DNA from: Nostoc sp. JL34
GTDB lineage: Bacteria; Cyanobacteriota; Cyanobacteriia; Cyanobacteriales; Nostocaceae
Assembly: GCF_017114945.1 (NCBI RefSeq)
Contig: NZ_JABXKQ010000164.1
Location: 1 to 64,000, forward strand
Length of the DNA: 64,000 nucleotides
Direction of reading: 5' to 3'
The notes under the pieces were generated by a model that ran no database searches, had not been told where the DNA came from, and saw nothing but the letters and a program-made list of their open reading frames with translations. Positions 18,078 to 28,023 of this stretch are shown piece after piece (the stretch's first letter is position 1; each line of letters starts with the position of its first letter). Made by a program: the position numbers and the translations under genes.

Positions 18078-18962
18078 ATGAGTCAAGAAGAAAGAGAATT
18101 CTGCTTTTGCACCTTAGCCTTAGGTGAAAGATATCGCTCTCATGCCTTGCTATTAGCTCAAGATATTGAAAAACATTCACCTGGAACCAAATTTGTAATT
18201 TTAACAGATAAGCCACAGGAGTTTAGTGATTATTCTCATGTTTTAAGCTTTCCACATCAACAACAAAGCATTGGTTGTTACCACGATAAAAGATTTGTTA
18301 TTGCCCAAGCACTATCACTCTTTAACACCTGCATTTTTGTTGATGTAGATATGCGAATTTTGGATAAAGTAGCACCAAATCTAAAATATCTTCCTGGAGT
18401 TACAGCAAGAAGTTGTACCAGTATGGTCAGACATAATAAAATTTACATTAGTTCAGTAAATGATTTGCACAAACCGAAGAGAATTAGGGATGTGGAAATT
18501 GTTAACAAGATAGCCCAAAAACTGGATTTGAATTTAGAGGATAATAATACCCAGTTTGTGATGGAAGTTTTGTTTGCAGTTACAAGGCAAGATGGGCGTG
18601 AAATTGAATTTCTCAAGCAATGGGAAACCATTGCATTATATTGTGAGTTAAACGGTTTTACTTGTGCTATTGGTTATGCAATAGGATTAGCTGCTGCTAA
18701 AGCAGGATTATCAGTTAGATGGGATGCGATGGAGGATATTGTTTATTTTAAAGATTGGGTAGAACGAGAAAAAATTAAAAAAGGGCAAGCAAATCCAGAA
18801 GAAAGCTTGATATATTTTCAACAGCATGATGCAATTGAATATCCGAAGCGTTCAATTGTGAAAAAGGTAGCACTTAGACTAGATAGAACTATCGGCTATT
18901 ACTATCGTTCATTGCGTCTAAGACTTGCAACCTTGAGTAATTTTGATTTTTATTACAGATAA
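18078..18962 (+). CDS. Putative GT-A glycosyltransferase with DxD motif
   Basis: This 294-residue protein has the start of a nucleotide-sugar-binding fold (FCFCTLALGERYRSHALLLAQDI, TKFVILTDKP) and a DxD-type motif (CIFVDVDMRI, Asp89-Asp91), the usual metal and sugar-nucleotide site of GT-A transferases. A preceding AAGGAG at 18060-18065 supports the start. It is the only plus-strand member of the glycosyltransferase island and faces the minus-strand operon tail to tail. Donor and acceptor are unknown. Confidence 0.75.
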   Translation: MSQEEREFCFCTLALGERYRSHALLLAQDIEKHSPGTKFVILTDKPQEFSDYSHVLSFPHQQQSIGCYHDKRFVIAQALSLFNTCIFVDVDMRILDKVAPNLKYLPGVTARSCTSMVRHNKIYISSVNDLHKPKRIRDVEIVNKIAQKLDLNLEDNNTQFVMEVLFAVTRQDGREIEFLKQWETIALYCELNGFTCAIGYAIGLAAAKAGLSVRWDAMEDIVYFKDWVEREKIKKGQANPEESLIYFQQHDAIEYPKRSIVKKVALRLDRTIGYYYRSLRLRLATLSNFDFYYR

Positions 18963-19273
18963 AGTACTTAAGACATCGCCACTACAAAACTAATACCAAT
19001 TTAAAAAATAATTGCGACAGATGTAGGTTGGGTTGAAGAACGAAACCCAACGTGAGAAACCAGAATTTTGTTGGGTTTGACTACGTTCAATCCAGCTTAC
19101 GCACCTGTAGCTTTATTTTCGGAAATTGGTATAAGTTTTAAGGAATTATATTTGTTAAAAATTATGTGGCGAATGGAGCAACTAAAGTATTTTGATGTCG
19201 CTTGTTGGCTCAATAAAAAACGTGTAAAATTTTCAACTATACAAAAGCTAATAAATCAGCCAATTTATTGATT
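18963..19273. other. Convergent intergenic region with GTTGGGTT/AACCCAAC repeats
   Basis: Between two convergent units lie several copies of TTGGGTT / AACCCAA (19028-19050 and 19070-19077) that can form alternative hairpins. They probably act as a shared terminator region. No gene is supported. Confidence 0.6.
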
Positions 19274-20308
19274 TTATCTAGTAATTCTATCCTTTAAATT
19301 GCGATATTTTAGCTTAATATTGTTGACTCTTTGCTGAATAAAACTACTAGTAGACTTTTGCAAAAGCGTTAGCTGGCTTGGACGTGTAAAGCTTTGAGGA
19401 CGTTTTTCAGGTGATTTTAAATAGCGATAATATAAGAAAAGATCGCGGTAAGGAATATCAACATCTTCGCCTCCACAAAGCCGCACAAAAGCTGAAGAAG
19501 ATATACTCATATAATGTAAATACGTCAACCTCCGTCCTTGGTCGTAGAGGATATTATTTACCACATCAAATTGAGAACTCCAGTGATTACCAGTTGCCTG
19601 TTCGCAATCATGGCAGGCAAAGTTATAATAGGAAATTCCACTTCTCAATACCATGTAGTTAAATAAAGATTGGTCAGGCGCTAAAAAAGCCATTACATCT
19701 GCCTCACCTGAGGTTAACTTGTCAATTAAGTCGGCTCTTATCGCTGGAGAAAAAATATTTTTTTTAGTAGCAAACCAACCTGCACAAAATACTTGAGACT
19801 GCAAGTTTTCTGAGTTGAAAATTTGCTGCATCTGCTTTGGTGAACCATCAAAAATAAATTTTAAATCAGACTTATACTGAAAATCATTCACTACCCAATC
19901 ATAAGTATCTAATTTTTCATATACATAATCTACGGACCCCATTAATAAGGTATCTGCATCAAAATAAATAAATCTATCAAAGGGGCCATCTATAGCACAA
20001 AATTTGCGGTGCATTGGCAACTCATAAAGTTCTGGGAAGCCCCACTCTCGCCAAGTTTTTTGTGCTCTAGGGTAATTTTTCCATATCTGAGTAGCAAAGT
20101 TATCCCAGTAAGCTATGGAATCAGAATCTTCAAATAAGCTGACATTCTCTCTAGATGCAATCTCTGCCTTTACTTTGTCTAACCGATCATTGTATGGAAG
20201 TATACAAATAGGAATTTTCCTACCAGCATTAGCTTCTATACTGTTGAGCAAGGCAACTAATTGGTCATAGACAACATCATTCGCTAGGATGTAAATACCA
20301 TCAATCAT
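19274..20308 (-). CDS. GT8-like glycosyltransferase, tandem paralogue 3
   Basis: This 344-residue protein starts at ATG 20308, behind AGGAG with 7-nt spacing; a longer frame to 20344 would overlap the previous gene and lacks such a site. The N-terminal block GIYILANDVVYDQLVALLNSI is shared with the two genes upstream, and DAD (117-119, in RFIYFDADTLLM) is the metal/sugar-nucleotide site. The C-terminal half has NYMVLRSG and LTYLHYMSI segments also shared with the paralogue at 21219. It is the last gene of the minus-strand glycan operon. Donor and acceptor are unknown. Confidence 0.82.
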   Translation of the reverse strand: MIDGIYILANDVVYDQLVALLNSIEANAGRKIPICILPYNDRLDKVKAEIASRENVSLFEDSDSIAYWDNFATQIWKNYPRAQKTWREWGFPELYELPMHRKFCAIDGPFDRFIYFDADTLLMGSVDYVYEKLDTYDWVVNDFQYKSDLKFIFDGSPKQMQQIFNSENLQSQVFCAGWFATKKNIFSPAIRADLIDKLTSGEADVMAFLAPDQSLFNYMVLRSGISYYNFACHDCEQATGNHWSSQFDVVNNILYDQGRRLTYLHYMSISSSAFVRLCGGEDVDIPYRDLFLYYRYLKSPEKRPQSFTRPSQLTLLQKSTSSFIQQRVNNIKLKYRNLKDRITR

Positions 20309-20324
20309 TGGGATACTCCTAATA

Positions 20325-21215
20325 TTAAGTACGGGCAGCAACAAAGGGAAATAAACGGCGAGTCAGTTTGGGGATGAAAGCGAATTTACCCTCATGAAGA
20401 TAGCGATAGTGTTTCCACAATTGCCAATAAGGACTACCAGCTTTCATCCGTGTACCAGCCCAGTGGAGATATTTTAATCGTTGTCCTCGGTCATAGAGGG
20501 CATAGTCTTGCTGTTGAAAATTTTGCGAACCCGCCCAACTACCAGGCCCTCCCCCAGGAATTTTGACGAGATTGCCACGCTTGGCAATTAGCTTGAGTAC
20601 AAGATAATTTAAAATTGGTTGGTCTGTAACTCCTTCAGAAAAATCGAAATATTCGCGGTGTACCGCACACTCGCGCAAAGCATCATCCATTTGTTGTTCG
20701 GTAATAACTCCTTTTCTCGAAGCCCAAAAACCACTATTGAAAACATCTTGGAGTTGAGCATCGGAAAAAATTTGCTGCTCTTTCACAAATGGAGAAAAGA
20801 TATTTCGCAGCTTGTCATTGGCATGATGATAATCACAACAGAAGAAATCAACTTCTGAAAGTTTGTCTAAATTGTCGGCGATTTTTTCAAAAACGACAAT
20901 ATCCGTATCAATATAAATAAATTCATCTAAAGGGCCAAACCACGCCACCAGTTTACGCATTTTGTTGGGTAAGGCAAGGAAATCTCGATCAAAAATTTCT
21001 CCGATGCGTTTGGTAAATTTATCAATAAGTTCTAAATCTGGAAAAATTTGGACGTTATGTAAGGTTGCAAGCTGCTCTGCTACCTTGTGATAATTGTCAT
21101 TAAAAGGGATGAGATAAACGGTTACTTCTTGGTCATAGTAACGAATGCTATTTAGTAAAGCGATCGCATTATCGATAACGCGGTCATTGGCAACTATATA
21201 AATGCCCCTACTCAT
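20325..21215 (-). CDS. GT8-like glycosyltransferase, tandem paralogue 2
   Basis: This 296-residue protein is homologous to its two neighbours (MSRGIYIVANDRVIDNAIALLNSIR; DxD as DTD at 103-105 in FIYIDTDIVVFE; LKYLHWAGT near the C-terminus). It is the most diverged of the three and shorter in the middle. The start follows AAGGAT. It begins 3 bases after the stop of the previous gene and ends 16 bases before the next start, consistent with one operon. It is probably a cytoplasmic GT-A enzyme adding one sugar to a growing glycan. Confidence 0.82.
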   Translation of the reverse strand: MSRGIYIVANDRVIDNAIALLNSIRYYDQEVTVYLIPFNDNYHKVAEQLATLHNVQIFPDLELIDKFTKRIGEIFDRDFLALPNKMRKLVAWFGPLDEFIYIDTDIVVFEKIADNLDKLSEVDFFCCDYHHANDKLRNIFSPFVKEQQIFSDAQLQDVFNSGFWASRKGVITEQQMDDALRECAVHREYFDFSEGVTDQPILNYLVLKLIAKRGNLVKIPGGGPGSWAGSQNFQQQDYALYDRGQRLKYLHWAGTRMKAGSPYWQLWKHYRYLHEGKFAFIPKLTRRLFPFVAART

Positions 21216-21218
21216 AAA

Positions 21219-22199
21219 TCATCCTTGTTTAATTAACTTAAGTTTTCGTAAAGCTCTTGAGATGAAATTTGGTACTGGAGCGTCATTATAATTTTTCGGG
21301 GGATTATTAAAGACTGGACGCTTTTCTGGTTCATGTAGGTAACGATAATAGAGAAATAAATCTCGATAGGGAAAATCAATATTTTCTCCAGCACAAACGG
21401 CTTGATTGATATTAGGAGGAATACCAATGTAATGAAGGTAAGTTAAGCGATTACCTTTGTCATAAAGAAGATGTTCTCGCTCCTGAAAGTGCTTAGATGT
21501 AGCAGAACACCCTGTTTTTTCATTATCTGGCAATTGACGGGCAAAGTTATAAATAGAAAGATTAGACCTCATGACCATATAGTTGATCAGTGGTTGCTCA
21601 CCAGCACCGTCATACAAAATTTCCGCTTCACCATTTTGTAAATAGGATATCAGCAAATCTATTTGTTCTGAGTTAAATATTCCCCGTTTGCTACCATAAA
21701 AACCTGAGCAAAATATTTCGGAATCTATGCGCGTTTGCTCGAAAGTTTTTAGTAATTTGGGAGAATTAACATTATATATTTTACTAACGTCTTTAAATTG
21801 GAAATCGTAGACAACAAAATCATAACTATCTAGCTTTTCAAACACTGTCGCTAGTGAGTTCATCACCAAGGTATCTGCATCTAAATAGATAAATTTATCG
21901 AATGGCCCATCAAAAGCACAAAAACGACGGTGAGCGCCATAAAGACGAGATTTACTACGATTCAATCGTTCTGGCGCTGCTGCCAGCATAAATTGATCCC
22001 AACGGTTGATTGATTCTTGGTTATCGTAAAGGAATACATTCGGGCGTTTAGCTATTTCGTCACTAATACGCTGTGTTTGATCGTCGAAAGGATAGATACA
22101 AACAGGAGTTTCTGGCCCCAAGATAACATCAATACTGTTGAGCAAAGCCACCAGTTGATCGAAAACATAATCATTGCCAAGGGTACAAATACCATTCAT
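21219..22199 (-). CDS. GT8-like glycosyltransferase, tandem paralogue 1
   Basis: This 326-residue protein belongs to the same paralogue set (MNGICTLGNDYVFDQLVALLNSID; FCAFDGPFDKFIYLDADTLV with DAD at 107-109; NRLTYLHYIGIPP). It is closest to the gene at 19274, with the FCA.DGPFD.FIY block nearly identical, so these two probably duplicated most recently. It follows the GT10-like gene by 3 bases. No signal peptide or membrane anchor is seen, so it is likely cytoplasmic. Confidence 0.82.
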   Translation of the reverse strand: MNGICTLGNDYVFDQLVALLNSIDVILGPETPVCIYPFDDQTQRISDEIAKRPNVFLYDNQESINRWDQFMLAAAPERLNRSKSRLYGAHRRFCAFDGPFDKFIYLDADTLVMNSLATVFEKLDSYDFVVYDFQFKDVSKIYNVNSPKLLKTFEQTRIDSEIFCSGFYGSKRGIFNSEQIDLLISYLQNGEAEILYDGAGEQPLINYMVMRSNLSIYNFARQLPDNEKTGCSATSKHFQEREHLLYDKGNRLTYLHYIGIPPNINQAVCAGENIDFPYRDLFLYYRYLHEPEKRPVFNNPPKNYNDAPVPNFISRALRKLKLIKQG

Positions 22200-22202
22200 A
22201 AT

Positions 22203-23162
22203 TTATGAGTGTTGATCAACAAAGTTTGACAACCAGTTAAGCAGGTTTAGTTTATGTAAGATGATTTGACGTGCTTCTGCGATCGCATCCTTAGCCTGAT
22301 ACCAAGCATCAGGTGTAGATGTCACTTCTTGGATGTAGGCAATGCCTTTTTCATCTAGACTGGGCAACCGCAAAAAACTACCTGGTGGTAATAATTTATC
22401 AGCAGCCGGGCCACCATAGTAAATTGGTAGACACCAAGCAAGCAAACTATCCCAAAGTTTCTCACTCACATACCAATTATTATCAGCATAATTTTCAATT
22501 GCCAGATTGTAATAGTATGGTGCCATGCCATACCATTTGTTACCTAATTCTCCCGACTTTTTCGTCCATTCTGGTAAGTTACGTCCATACAAATCAAACT
22601 TAATGCCACTAGATTGTAACGACTGTAAAAAGTCTAAACGCTGGCGATGATTAACTGTACGGCTAATTCCTGAAGTAATCCAACTACATGGTGCAACCTT
22701 TTGAGGCGGTGGCATTTCATTTAAATCTTGAAATGAATTTGAGTGATACCAAATAGCAGGCATATAGTCAGGGATGGGAGCAAAATCATCGGGGCCAGAA
22801 ATGTAGCTGGAATACTTCTGGGCGTGTTGATAATTATGATTAGTTATTTCGATAATTTCATCTAAAGGCGGTTCTCTTAGTAAATAAATAATCCGCTCTT
22901 TGTTGACACCACGCAGTAGAGAATCAACATTGACTACTGATTTTTGCTGATGTTTGCGAAAACTATCTAACCAAGATTTTTGTGGCGATGCTTGGGGAAA
23001 ATCAAATTGATACATTAGCAGAAAATCTGGTTTTTCTGCCAGTGCCTGCATTTGTATATTGCCCCAAGTTCCAAATTGATGTGGGGTTTGTTGCCACAGC
23101 CAATCGGCTCTAGTTTCTAAACCTCGATAGCTGCTAATCATACCTACAGTTGTAATAGTCAT
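22203..23162 (-). CDS. GT10-family (fucosyltransferase-like) glycosyltransferase
   Basis: This 319-residue protein has the C-terminal GT10 signature: NWYVSEKLWDSLLAWCLPIYYGG followed by PPGSFLRL, resembling the FxxTEKxxxALxxGxVPVY(Y/W)G block of alpha-1,3/1,4 fucosyltransferases. The usual FT.K is WYVSEK here. The N-terminal half is less conserved and contains INKERIIYLLREPP-like sequence, typical of this class. GT10 enzymes use GDP-fucose or related GDP-sugars. It is the fifth gene of the operon. The fold class is well supported, the sugar donor is inference. Confidence 0.82.
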   Translation of the reverse strand: MTITTVGMISSYRGLETRADWLWQQTPHQFGTWGNIQMQALAEKPDFLLMYQFDFPQASPQKSWLDSFRKHQQKSVVNVDSLLRGVNKERIIYLLREPPLDEIIEITNHNYQHAQKYSSYISGPDDFAPIPDYMPAIWYHSNSFQDLNEMPPPQKVAPCSWITSGISRTVNHRQRLDFLQSLQSSGIKFDLYGRNLPEWTKKSGELGNKWYGMAPYYYNLAIENYADNNWYVSEKLWDSLLAWCLPIYYGGPAADKLLPPGSFLRLPSLDEKGIAYIQEVTSTPDAWYQAKDAIAEARQIILHKLNLLNWLSNFVDQHS

Positions 23163-23204
23163 TTTAGTTATTAATCATTTATTATTTTTCATGAGTTTTT
23201 TCCC

Positions 23205-24428
23205 TTACACAATCAGTTGAGGCAGCAGAGATTCATCAACATAACTAAGAATTTTTGCTGCTCGATTTTCCCAGGAAAACTGCTTGACAAACTCGATACT
23301 ATCTGGATAACCCTCTACTTTTCTGGGATGAGTTTCTAAAACCCGTTTCAGACTTTCGGCAAATTTGCTGGGGTTATCTGGCTCACACCAAGCAGTAATA
23401 GACTGAGTATCTTGAAATTCAACTAATGAAGGAATTTTCGTGGAGACAATGGGAGTTCCAGAGGCGAAGTAGTCAAACAGCTTTAAGGGAGATGTGAAAG
23501 TTGCCGCTTTTCCCGAACAATGAGGGTGAGCTAAAACATCGGCTGCTTGTAGCAAAGATGCTAACTCATTATGCAAGACATAGCCCAAAAATTTAATATT
23601 ATGAATCTGTTTTTCTTTGACTAATTGTTGATAGGATTCGACTTCTGTTGGCTTACCACCGGCACAGGCAAATTGCACATTAGGCATTTCATGAGCCACA
23701 TCAATTAGTACATCAATACCTTTAAATTGCTGTAGCGCTCCCGCATAAACTACCAACTTTTGGCTTTCGTCTGCCAATAGTTTTTGACGCCATTCTGTGG
23801 CTTTTTCTGGTTGTCTCTGCATGAATAAGCGATTAAAACCATTGTGCAGCTTAATCACCTTTTCTGGTGGCATCCCATTTTTAATCATACTTTCGCGGAT
23901 GGTGTCTACAACGGTGACAGCAATCTGCAACAACGGATTTGTCACAATTTCTGGCTCAAATGGCTTATCTTCATGGTGGTGATGTTCGTAAATTGCCGGA
24001 ACACCATTTTTAATCGCAGCTTTGACAAAATTCCAGTTGCGGCTGTGGACAAGTTTAGTAGTTGGAAGGATGTGAAATGGTAAATAATACTTGCTGGCAA
24101 TAGTGTTAGAGTCAGTAAATTTGCTCCGAAAATGGTCAATTGGCCAAGGCATCGGTAAGGGAGCAACTTTTAGTTTGTCATGGAGGTTGTAATATTTAAC
24201 AAGTTCCGTTGGTGTTTGTCTCGGTTGAAAAGGACGAGCTAAATTAACTGGATTAATCGCTTTTGCTCCTTTGTCAGGGTATACCAAAACTGTTGAATAT
24301 CCCAAGTTGGCAGCGGCGTTAGCTGCATTTGTAGACTGCACTAGGTGAGCCTCTGGCTGCGGTAACTCTTCACCAATGAAAAAAATGTAGTGTTTTTTTA
24401 AAGTAGGATTTTTCATAATTTTAGACAT
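23205..24428 (-). CDS. GT4-family glycosyltransferase
   Basis: This protein of about 407 residues has a GT-B fold: VVYAGALQQFKGIDVLIDVA at the start of the donor domain, LLQAADVLAHPHCSG, and the GT4 loop SPLKLFDYFASGTPIVSTKIPSL with an EX7E-like region. I placed the start at ATG 24428, where ATGTCTAA overlaps the stop of the ABC transporter gene by 8 bases; ATG 24443 and 24416 are alternatives. The overlap implies translational coupling between exporter and transferase. Donor and acceptor are unknown. Confidence 0.87.
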   Translation of the reverse strand: MSKIMKNPTLKKHYIFFIGEELPQPEAHLVQSTNAANAAANLGYSTVLVYPDKGAKAINPVNLARPFQPRQTPTELVKYYNLHDKLKVAPLPMPWPIDHFRSKFTDSNTIASKYYLPFHILPTTKLVHSRNWNFVKAAIKNGVPAIYEHHHHEDKPFEPEIVTNPLLQIAVTVVDTIRESMIKNGMPPEKVIKLHNGFNRLFMQRQPEKATEWRQKLLADESQKLVVYAGALQQFKGIDVLIDVAHEMPNVQFACAGGKPTEVESYQQLVKEKQIHNIKFLGYVLHNELASLLQAADVLAHPHCSGKAATFTSPLKLFDYFASGTPIVSTKIPSLVEFQDTQSITAWCEPDNPSKFAESLKRVLETHPRKVEGYPDSIEFVKQFSWENRAAKILSYVDESLLPQLIV

Positions 24429-26670
24429 TAATACTATTTTCAAACTTTCCTAAATCATCAAGTAGATATATAGCAGATTCATAACTTTCAGTAATTAATC
24501 CATTTTGTTCTTCTGTGGTGGATGTCAAATTATCAGCTAGAGAGCGGAGAGAGCTAAGTATGAGGTTAAGAGAAGTCCGAAACTCAATGGAGATTTGATT
24601 AAAAATTTGATAATGGTTACTGATAATATTTTGATTATGATCAGAAATTGAGAGGATTTGCCCCCGAATTTGCAAGTTAATAACATCCTCAAAAACATCA
24701 ATAGTGTTGAGAATTCTCAAGGCTGATTTATAAGAATCTTCAATTAATTCGTGCCGTTCTTGAGAATCATCTACTAAATCATCAAGTAATAAGCGTAGTA
24801 ACCCAATCATCGAGTTCATCTGTGTCCGAATTTCGTGAGAGATGCGGAGCAAGCTTTGATTGTGTTTGGTGGCAGTTTCAGGACGTTCTGCAAATTGCAT
24901 TGAGTACAAACGTGAGTAGTAACCACCCTTTTGTAAAAGTTCTTCATGGGTTCCTATCTCTACTACTTGTCCTTGATCTAATACGGCTATTTGATTAGCT
25001 TTTTGAACTGTGGAAAGGCGGTGAGCAATTACTAAGGTGGTGCGATCGCGACTCAAGTCATCAAGTGCAGCTTGTACTAAGCGTTCAGAAACGGTATCTA
25101 AAGCGCTGGTGGCTTCATCTAAAATCAAAATTTCGGGATTTTGGAGGAGGGCGCGGGCGATCGCTAATCTTTGCCTTTGGCCACCAGACAACATGACGCC
25201 GCGATCGCCAATTAAGGTGTCAAATCCCTGAGGTAATTTGCTAATAAATTCATAAGCATTTGCCCGCTTGGCTGCTGTCAGAATTTCATCTTCAGTAGCC
25301 TCTGATCGCCCATAGGCAATGTTATTCTGCACCGAGTCATTGAAAAGAAAGGTATCTTGACTGACAATTCCCATCCGCTTTCGCAGGGATATCACATCGA
25401 ACTCCCGCAAATCGATGCCGTCAATGGTAATACTGCCAGCGATCGGGTCATAGAATCTGGGTAAAAGGTCTGCCAAAGTAGATTTACCAGCACCAGAACC
25501 ACCTACTAATGCTAAGGTCGTGCCACGCGGTAAATATAAACTTACATCTTTGAGTACCAGCTTCTCATGACCAGGGTAGGCAAAGCAAAGAGAATTAAAA
25601 GACACTCCCTCTTCTACTTTGGTGTAGGGAAGTTTACCTTTGCTCATGAACGGCTTATCATGCAGGCTTAAAAACTCATTGGTCACATCCACACTGGTGG
25701 CGGTACTGGCAAAGTTACTGCGAATAGTATTTAGCTGAGAAATCAATGGCAGCACTCGCAGCAGCACTAATAAATATGTCAGGAGTACGGTGGAAAGAGA
25801 AGAAACCTGGTTAGCAAAGAAGGTTTTACTCAAAACTACAATCAGCAGCAAAGCTGTGATCCCCATCACCTCACTCAGGGGTGTAATCGCTTCCGAATTA
25901 ACCTGAGATTCAAAATCTGCTAACTCGCGATCGCGAATTAATTTTTTAATCCGTTGATATTCTTTTTCTTCATTTCCCGTTGCCTTTACCAGCCGAATTC
26001 CGTTCAGAGTCTCCAGTACAGAGATGGAGTATGCTTTAGACATCTCACTAAGCTGCCTCCCAAAATTTTTAGATCGAGAAATAGCATACTGATTTACTAA
26101 CGTCACCAACGACAGCAAAAGTGTAGCAACAATTGTCAACTGCCAAGAAATTGATAGCAATAAACCAACAAAAACTAAAATTGTGATTCCCAGGATAACT
26201 ATCTTGACTGTACTACCTATAGAACTTGCAGCCCGGCCAATTTCTCCACCAAGACGGTTGATTAAATCACCAACTTTCGTTTTTGCATAATAATCTATAT
26301 CAATTTCTAGTAATAGCCTTAATCCAGTTTCCCGCATATCCGATGTTAGCTTTCGGGTTAAGGAACTCGATGCTAAGGAACTGGCATAAGTAGCTAAGTT
26401 TTTTAAAAGAATTGTGAATATAATCGCCCCTGCCATTACTCCTATCCGGTAAGTTTCTGGAGTATTATCAAAGGGAGACATCAATCTTTTAAGAATGGGA
26501 GGAGCAGTGCTTAAATCTACTTCTTGCCCCACAATTTTTAAAACCACTGGCACAATTAAAGCTGTGCTAATCCCATTAAATAAAGCTCCAGAAAATCCTA
26601 ACAATATTGTCAGCAGAATTAAACCTGGATAGGGTTTAGCGAATCTTAGTAGTAGTTTTCTGGTAGACAT
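24421..26670 (-). CDS. HepA/MsbA-like ABC exporter with a C-terminal tandem histidine-kinase DHp extension
   Basis: This 749-residue half-transporter has an N-terminal six-helix membrane domain (about 15-335) and a complete ATPase domain: Walker A GGSGAGKST (390-398), Q-loop Q438, signature LSGGQ (494-498), Walker B ILILDE (514-519), switch His550. It resembles MsbA and Anabaena HepA (about 600 residues), which export lipid-linked glycans. The extra 150 residues are unusual. Residues 605-665 match a HisKA H-box helix pair (ISHEIRTQMNSMIGLLRLLL, His612), and 685-745 repeat it (ISIEFRTSLNLILSSLRSLA) with Ile695 replacing the histidine. No HATPase_c domain follows. The gene lies inside the glycosyltransferase operon. 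Confidence 0.9.
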   Translation of the reverse strand: MSTRKLLLRFAKPYPGLILLTILLGFSGALFNGISTALIVPVVLKIVGQEVDLSTAPPILKRLMSPFDNTPETYRIGVMAGAIIFTILLKNLATYASSLASSSLTRKLTSDMRETGLRLLLEIDIDYYAKTKVGDLINRLGGEIGRAASSIGSTVKIVILGITILVFVGLLLSISWQLTIVATLLLSLVTLVNQYAISRSKNFGRQLSEMSKAYSISVLETLNGIRLVKATGNEEKEYQRIKKLIRDRELADFESQVNSEAITPLSEVMGITALLLIVVLSKTFFANQVSSLSTVLLTYLLVLLRVLPLISQLNTIRSNFASTATSVDVTNEFLSLHDKPFMSKGKLPYTKVEEGVSFNSLCFAYPGHEKLVLKDVSLYLPRGTTLALVGGSGAGKSTLADLLPRFYDPIAGSITIDGIDLREFDVISLRKRMGIVSQDTFLFNDSVQNNIAYGRSEATEDEILTAAKRANAYEFISKLPQGFDTLIGDRGVMLSGGQRQRLAIARALLQNPEILILDEATSALDTVSERLVQAALDDLSRDRTTLVIAHRLSTVQKANQIAVLDQGQVVEIGTHEELLQKGGYYSRLYSMQFAERPETATKHNQSLLRISHEIRTQMNSMIGLLRLLLDDLVDDSQERHELIEDSYKSALRILNTIDVFEDVINLQIRGQILSISDHNQNIISNHYQIFNQISIEFRTSLNLILSSLRSLADNLTSTTEEQNGLITESYESAIYLLDDLGKFENSINV

Positions 26671-26842
26671 TGGGTATTTTTATGCAACTTTCACTTATTA
26701 ATATTATTCACCAATTACTTGCCAAAGAAAGCTAATCATCAAATAAATAGGGCACTCCGGGACTGGCTACTGGGGAAGAAAATATGATTAAGATTTCTTG
26801 GGTTGCCAATCCCCAGTTCGATGCTCTCTGCTCAATCAAGAT

Positions 26843-28006
26843 TCATAATCGAGCAATTACTGACTTGAGAGTAGAAGCCATAGCCTCTATACTATAGTGT
26901 TCCACACATCTTTCTCTTGCCTTGATACCTTGCTGATTTGCTGACTCTAAATTCTGAAAAATCAATTGAATTTTTTCCGCAATCTGTTCAGGACAAGCAG
27001 GCTCGACTAAATAACCAGTATTACCTAAAATTTGGGGAATATCTCCAACGCGCGTTGATAATACAGGTTTAGCCATTGCCATTCCATCTGTCAACTTCAG
27101 GGGAAATTGAGCACGAGTTTCTGGGGTATCTCGCTGGGGAACGACTACAATGTGAGCCGCTGCTACCAAATCAGGCATAACATCAGCTGGATACTTTGGT
27201 AATTTGATAATCCAGCGTCCCCACTTTTGTTGAAGTTGCTGATCGTAATTATCATAAGGACTGCCACCTACAATCACTAGTCTTAAGTCTGGCTGATCAA
27301 TTTTATCGAGTGCTATAAGAACATCTTCTAGACCTTTATAGGGTCTTGGCGCACCAGGAAACATTAAAATACGATATTCAGATAAACCATAACGATTTCT
27401 GCTGGACTCTGCATCATAGCGAGCGGGATCAAATAAAGAAGTATCTTTGCCATTAGGAACAAATGTACCGCCAAAACGCTGCTGTAAAAATTTAGTATGC
27501 ACTGTGACAGCATCAGCACTATTTACCAACCCTTCCATCCATTTGACGTACAAAGGATGATAAGGATTCCTGAGTGCACCGTCTGGTTTCAACAATTCCC
27601 TAGCTAATTGTTTAGGTGTGGGATGATAATGCCAGTCATCGCCACCGTACCAACTGAGTTCCCAATCATCTATGTCTAAAATTAAGGGTTTTCGGCTAAA
27701 TATTTTCTTGAGTAGGGCAACTCCAAAACTCGCTATTTGTGGTTTTATAGCATAAATTATATCTCCATTAATTTTTGGTAAGATTTTCTGTATTTCTCCA
27801 AAAAAATCGGGAAAATTTTTCCCTGGTAAATTATAAACATTTAATTCTGATGGTAAATTACGATACAAGTTATTTCCAAACAAAAACCCCATAATTTCAA
27901 CTTCATATTCTAAATTTTTTAGGGCTGTTGCTATCAAATATGCACGCAAAATAGCTGCACTTGATAAATCTGAAACCAACAGAGATATCTTGGAAAGTTT
28001 TTTCAC
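26843..28006 (-). CDS. GT4-family glycosyltransferase
   Basis: This 387-residue GT-B enzyme has an N-terminal acceptor domain (KISLLVSDLSSAAILRAYLIA, DIDDWELSWYGGDDW) and a donor domain with ILMFPGAPRPYKGLEDVLIAL, LVIVGGSPYDNYDQQL, and FPLKLTDGMAMAKPVLSTRVGDIP holding the nucleotide-sugar site. It is separated from the next gene (the exporter) by about 170 bases, where a second promoter could lie, and follows the first operon gene by 17 bases. Specificity cannot be read. Confidence 0.87.
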   Translation of the reverse strand: MKKLSKISLLVSDLSSAAILRAYLIATALKNLEYEVEIMGFLFGNNLYRNLPSELNVYNLPGKNFPDFFGEIQKILPKINGDIIYAIKPQIASFGVALLKKIFSRKPLILDIDDWELSWYGGDDWHYHPTPKQLARELLKPDGALRNPYHPLYVKWMEGLVNSADAVTVHTKFLQQRFGGTFVPNGKDTSLFDPARYDAESSRNRYGLSEYRILMFPGAPRPYKGLEDVLIALDKIDQPDLRLVIVGGSPYDNYDQQLQQKWGRWIIKLPKYPADVMPDLVAAAHIVVVPQRDTPETRAQFPLKLTDGMAMAKPVLSTRVGDIPQILGNTGYLVEPACPEQIAEKIQLIFQNLESANQQGIKARERCVEHYSIEAMASTLKSVIARL

Positions 28007-28023
28007 TATTTTTATACTTATTT

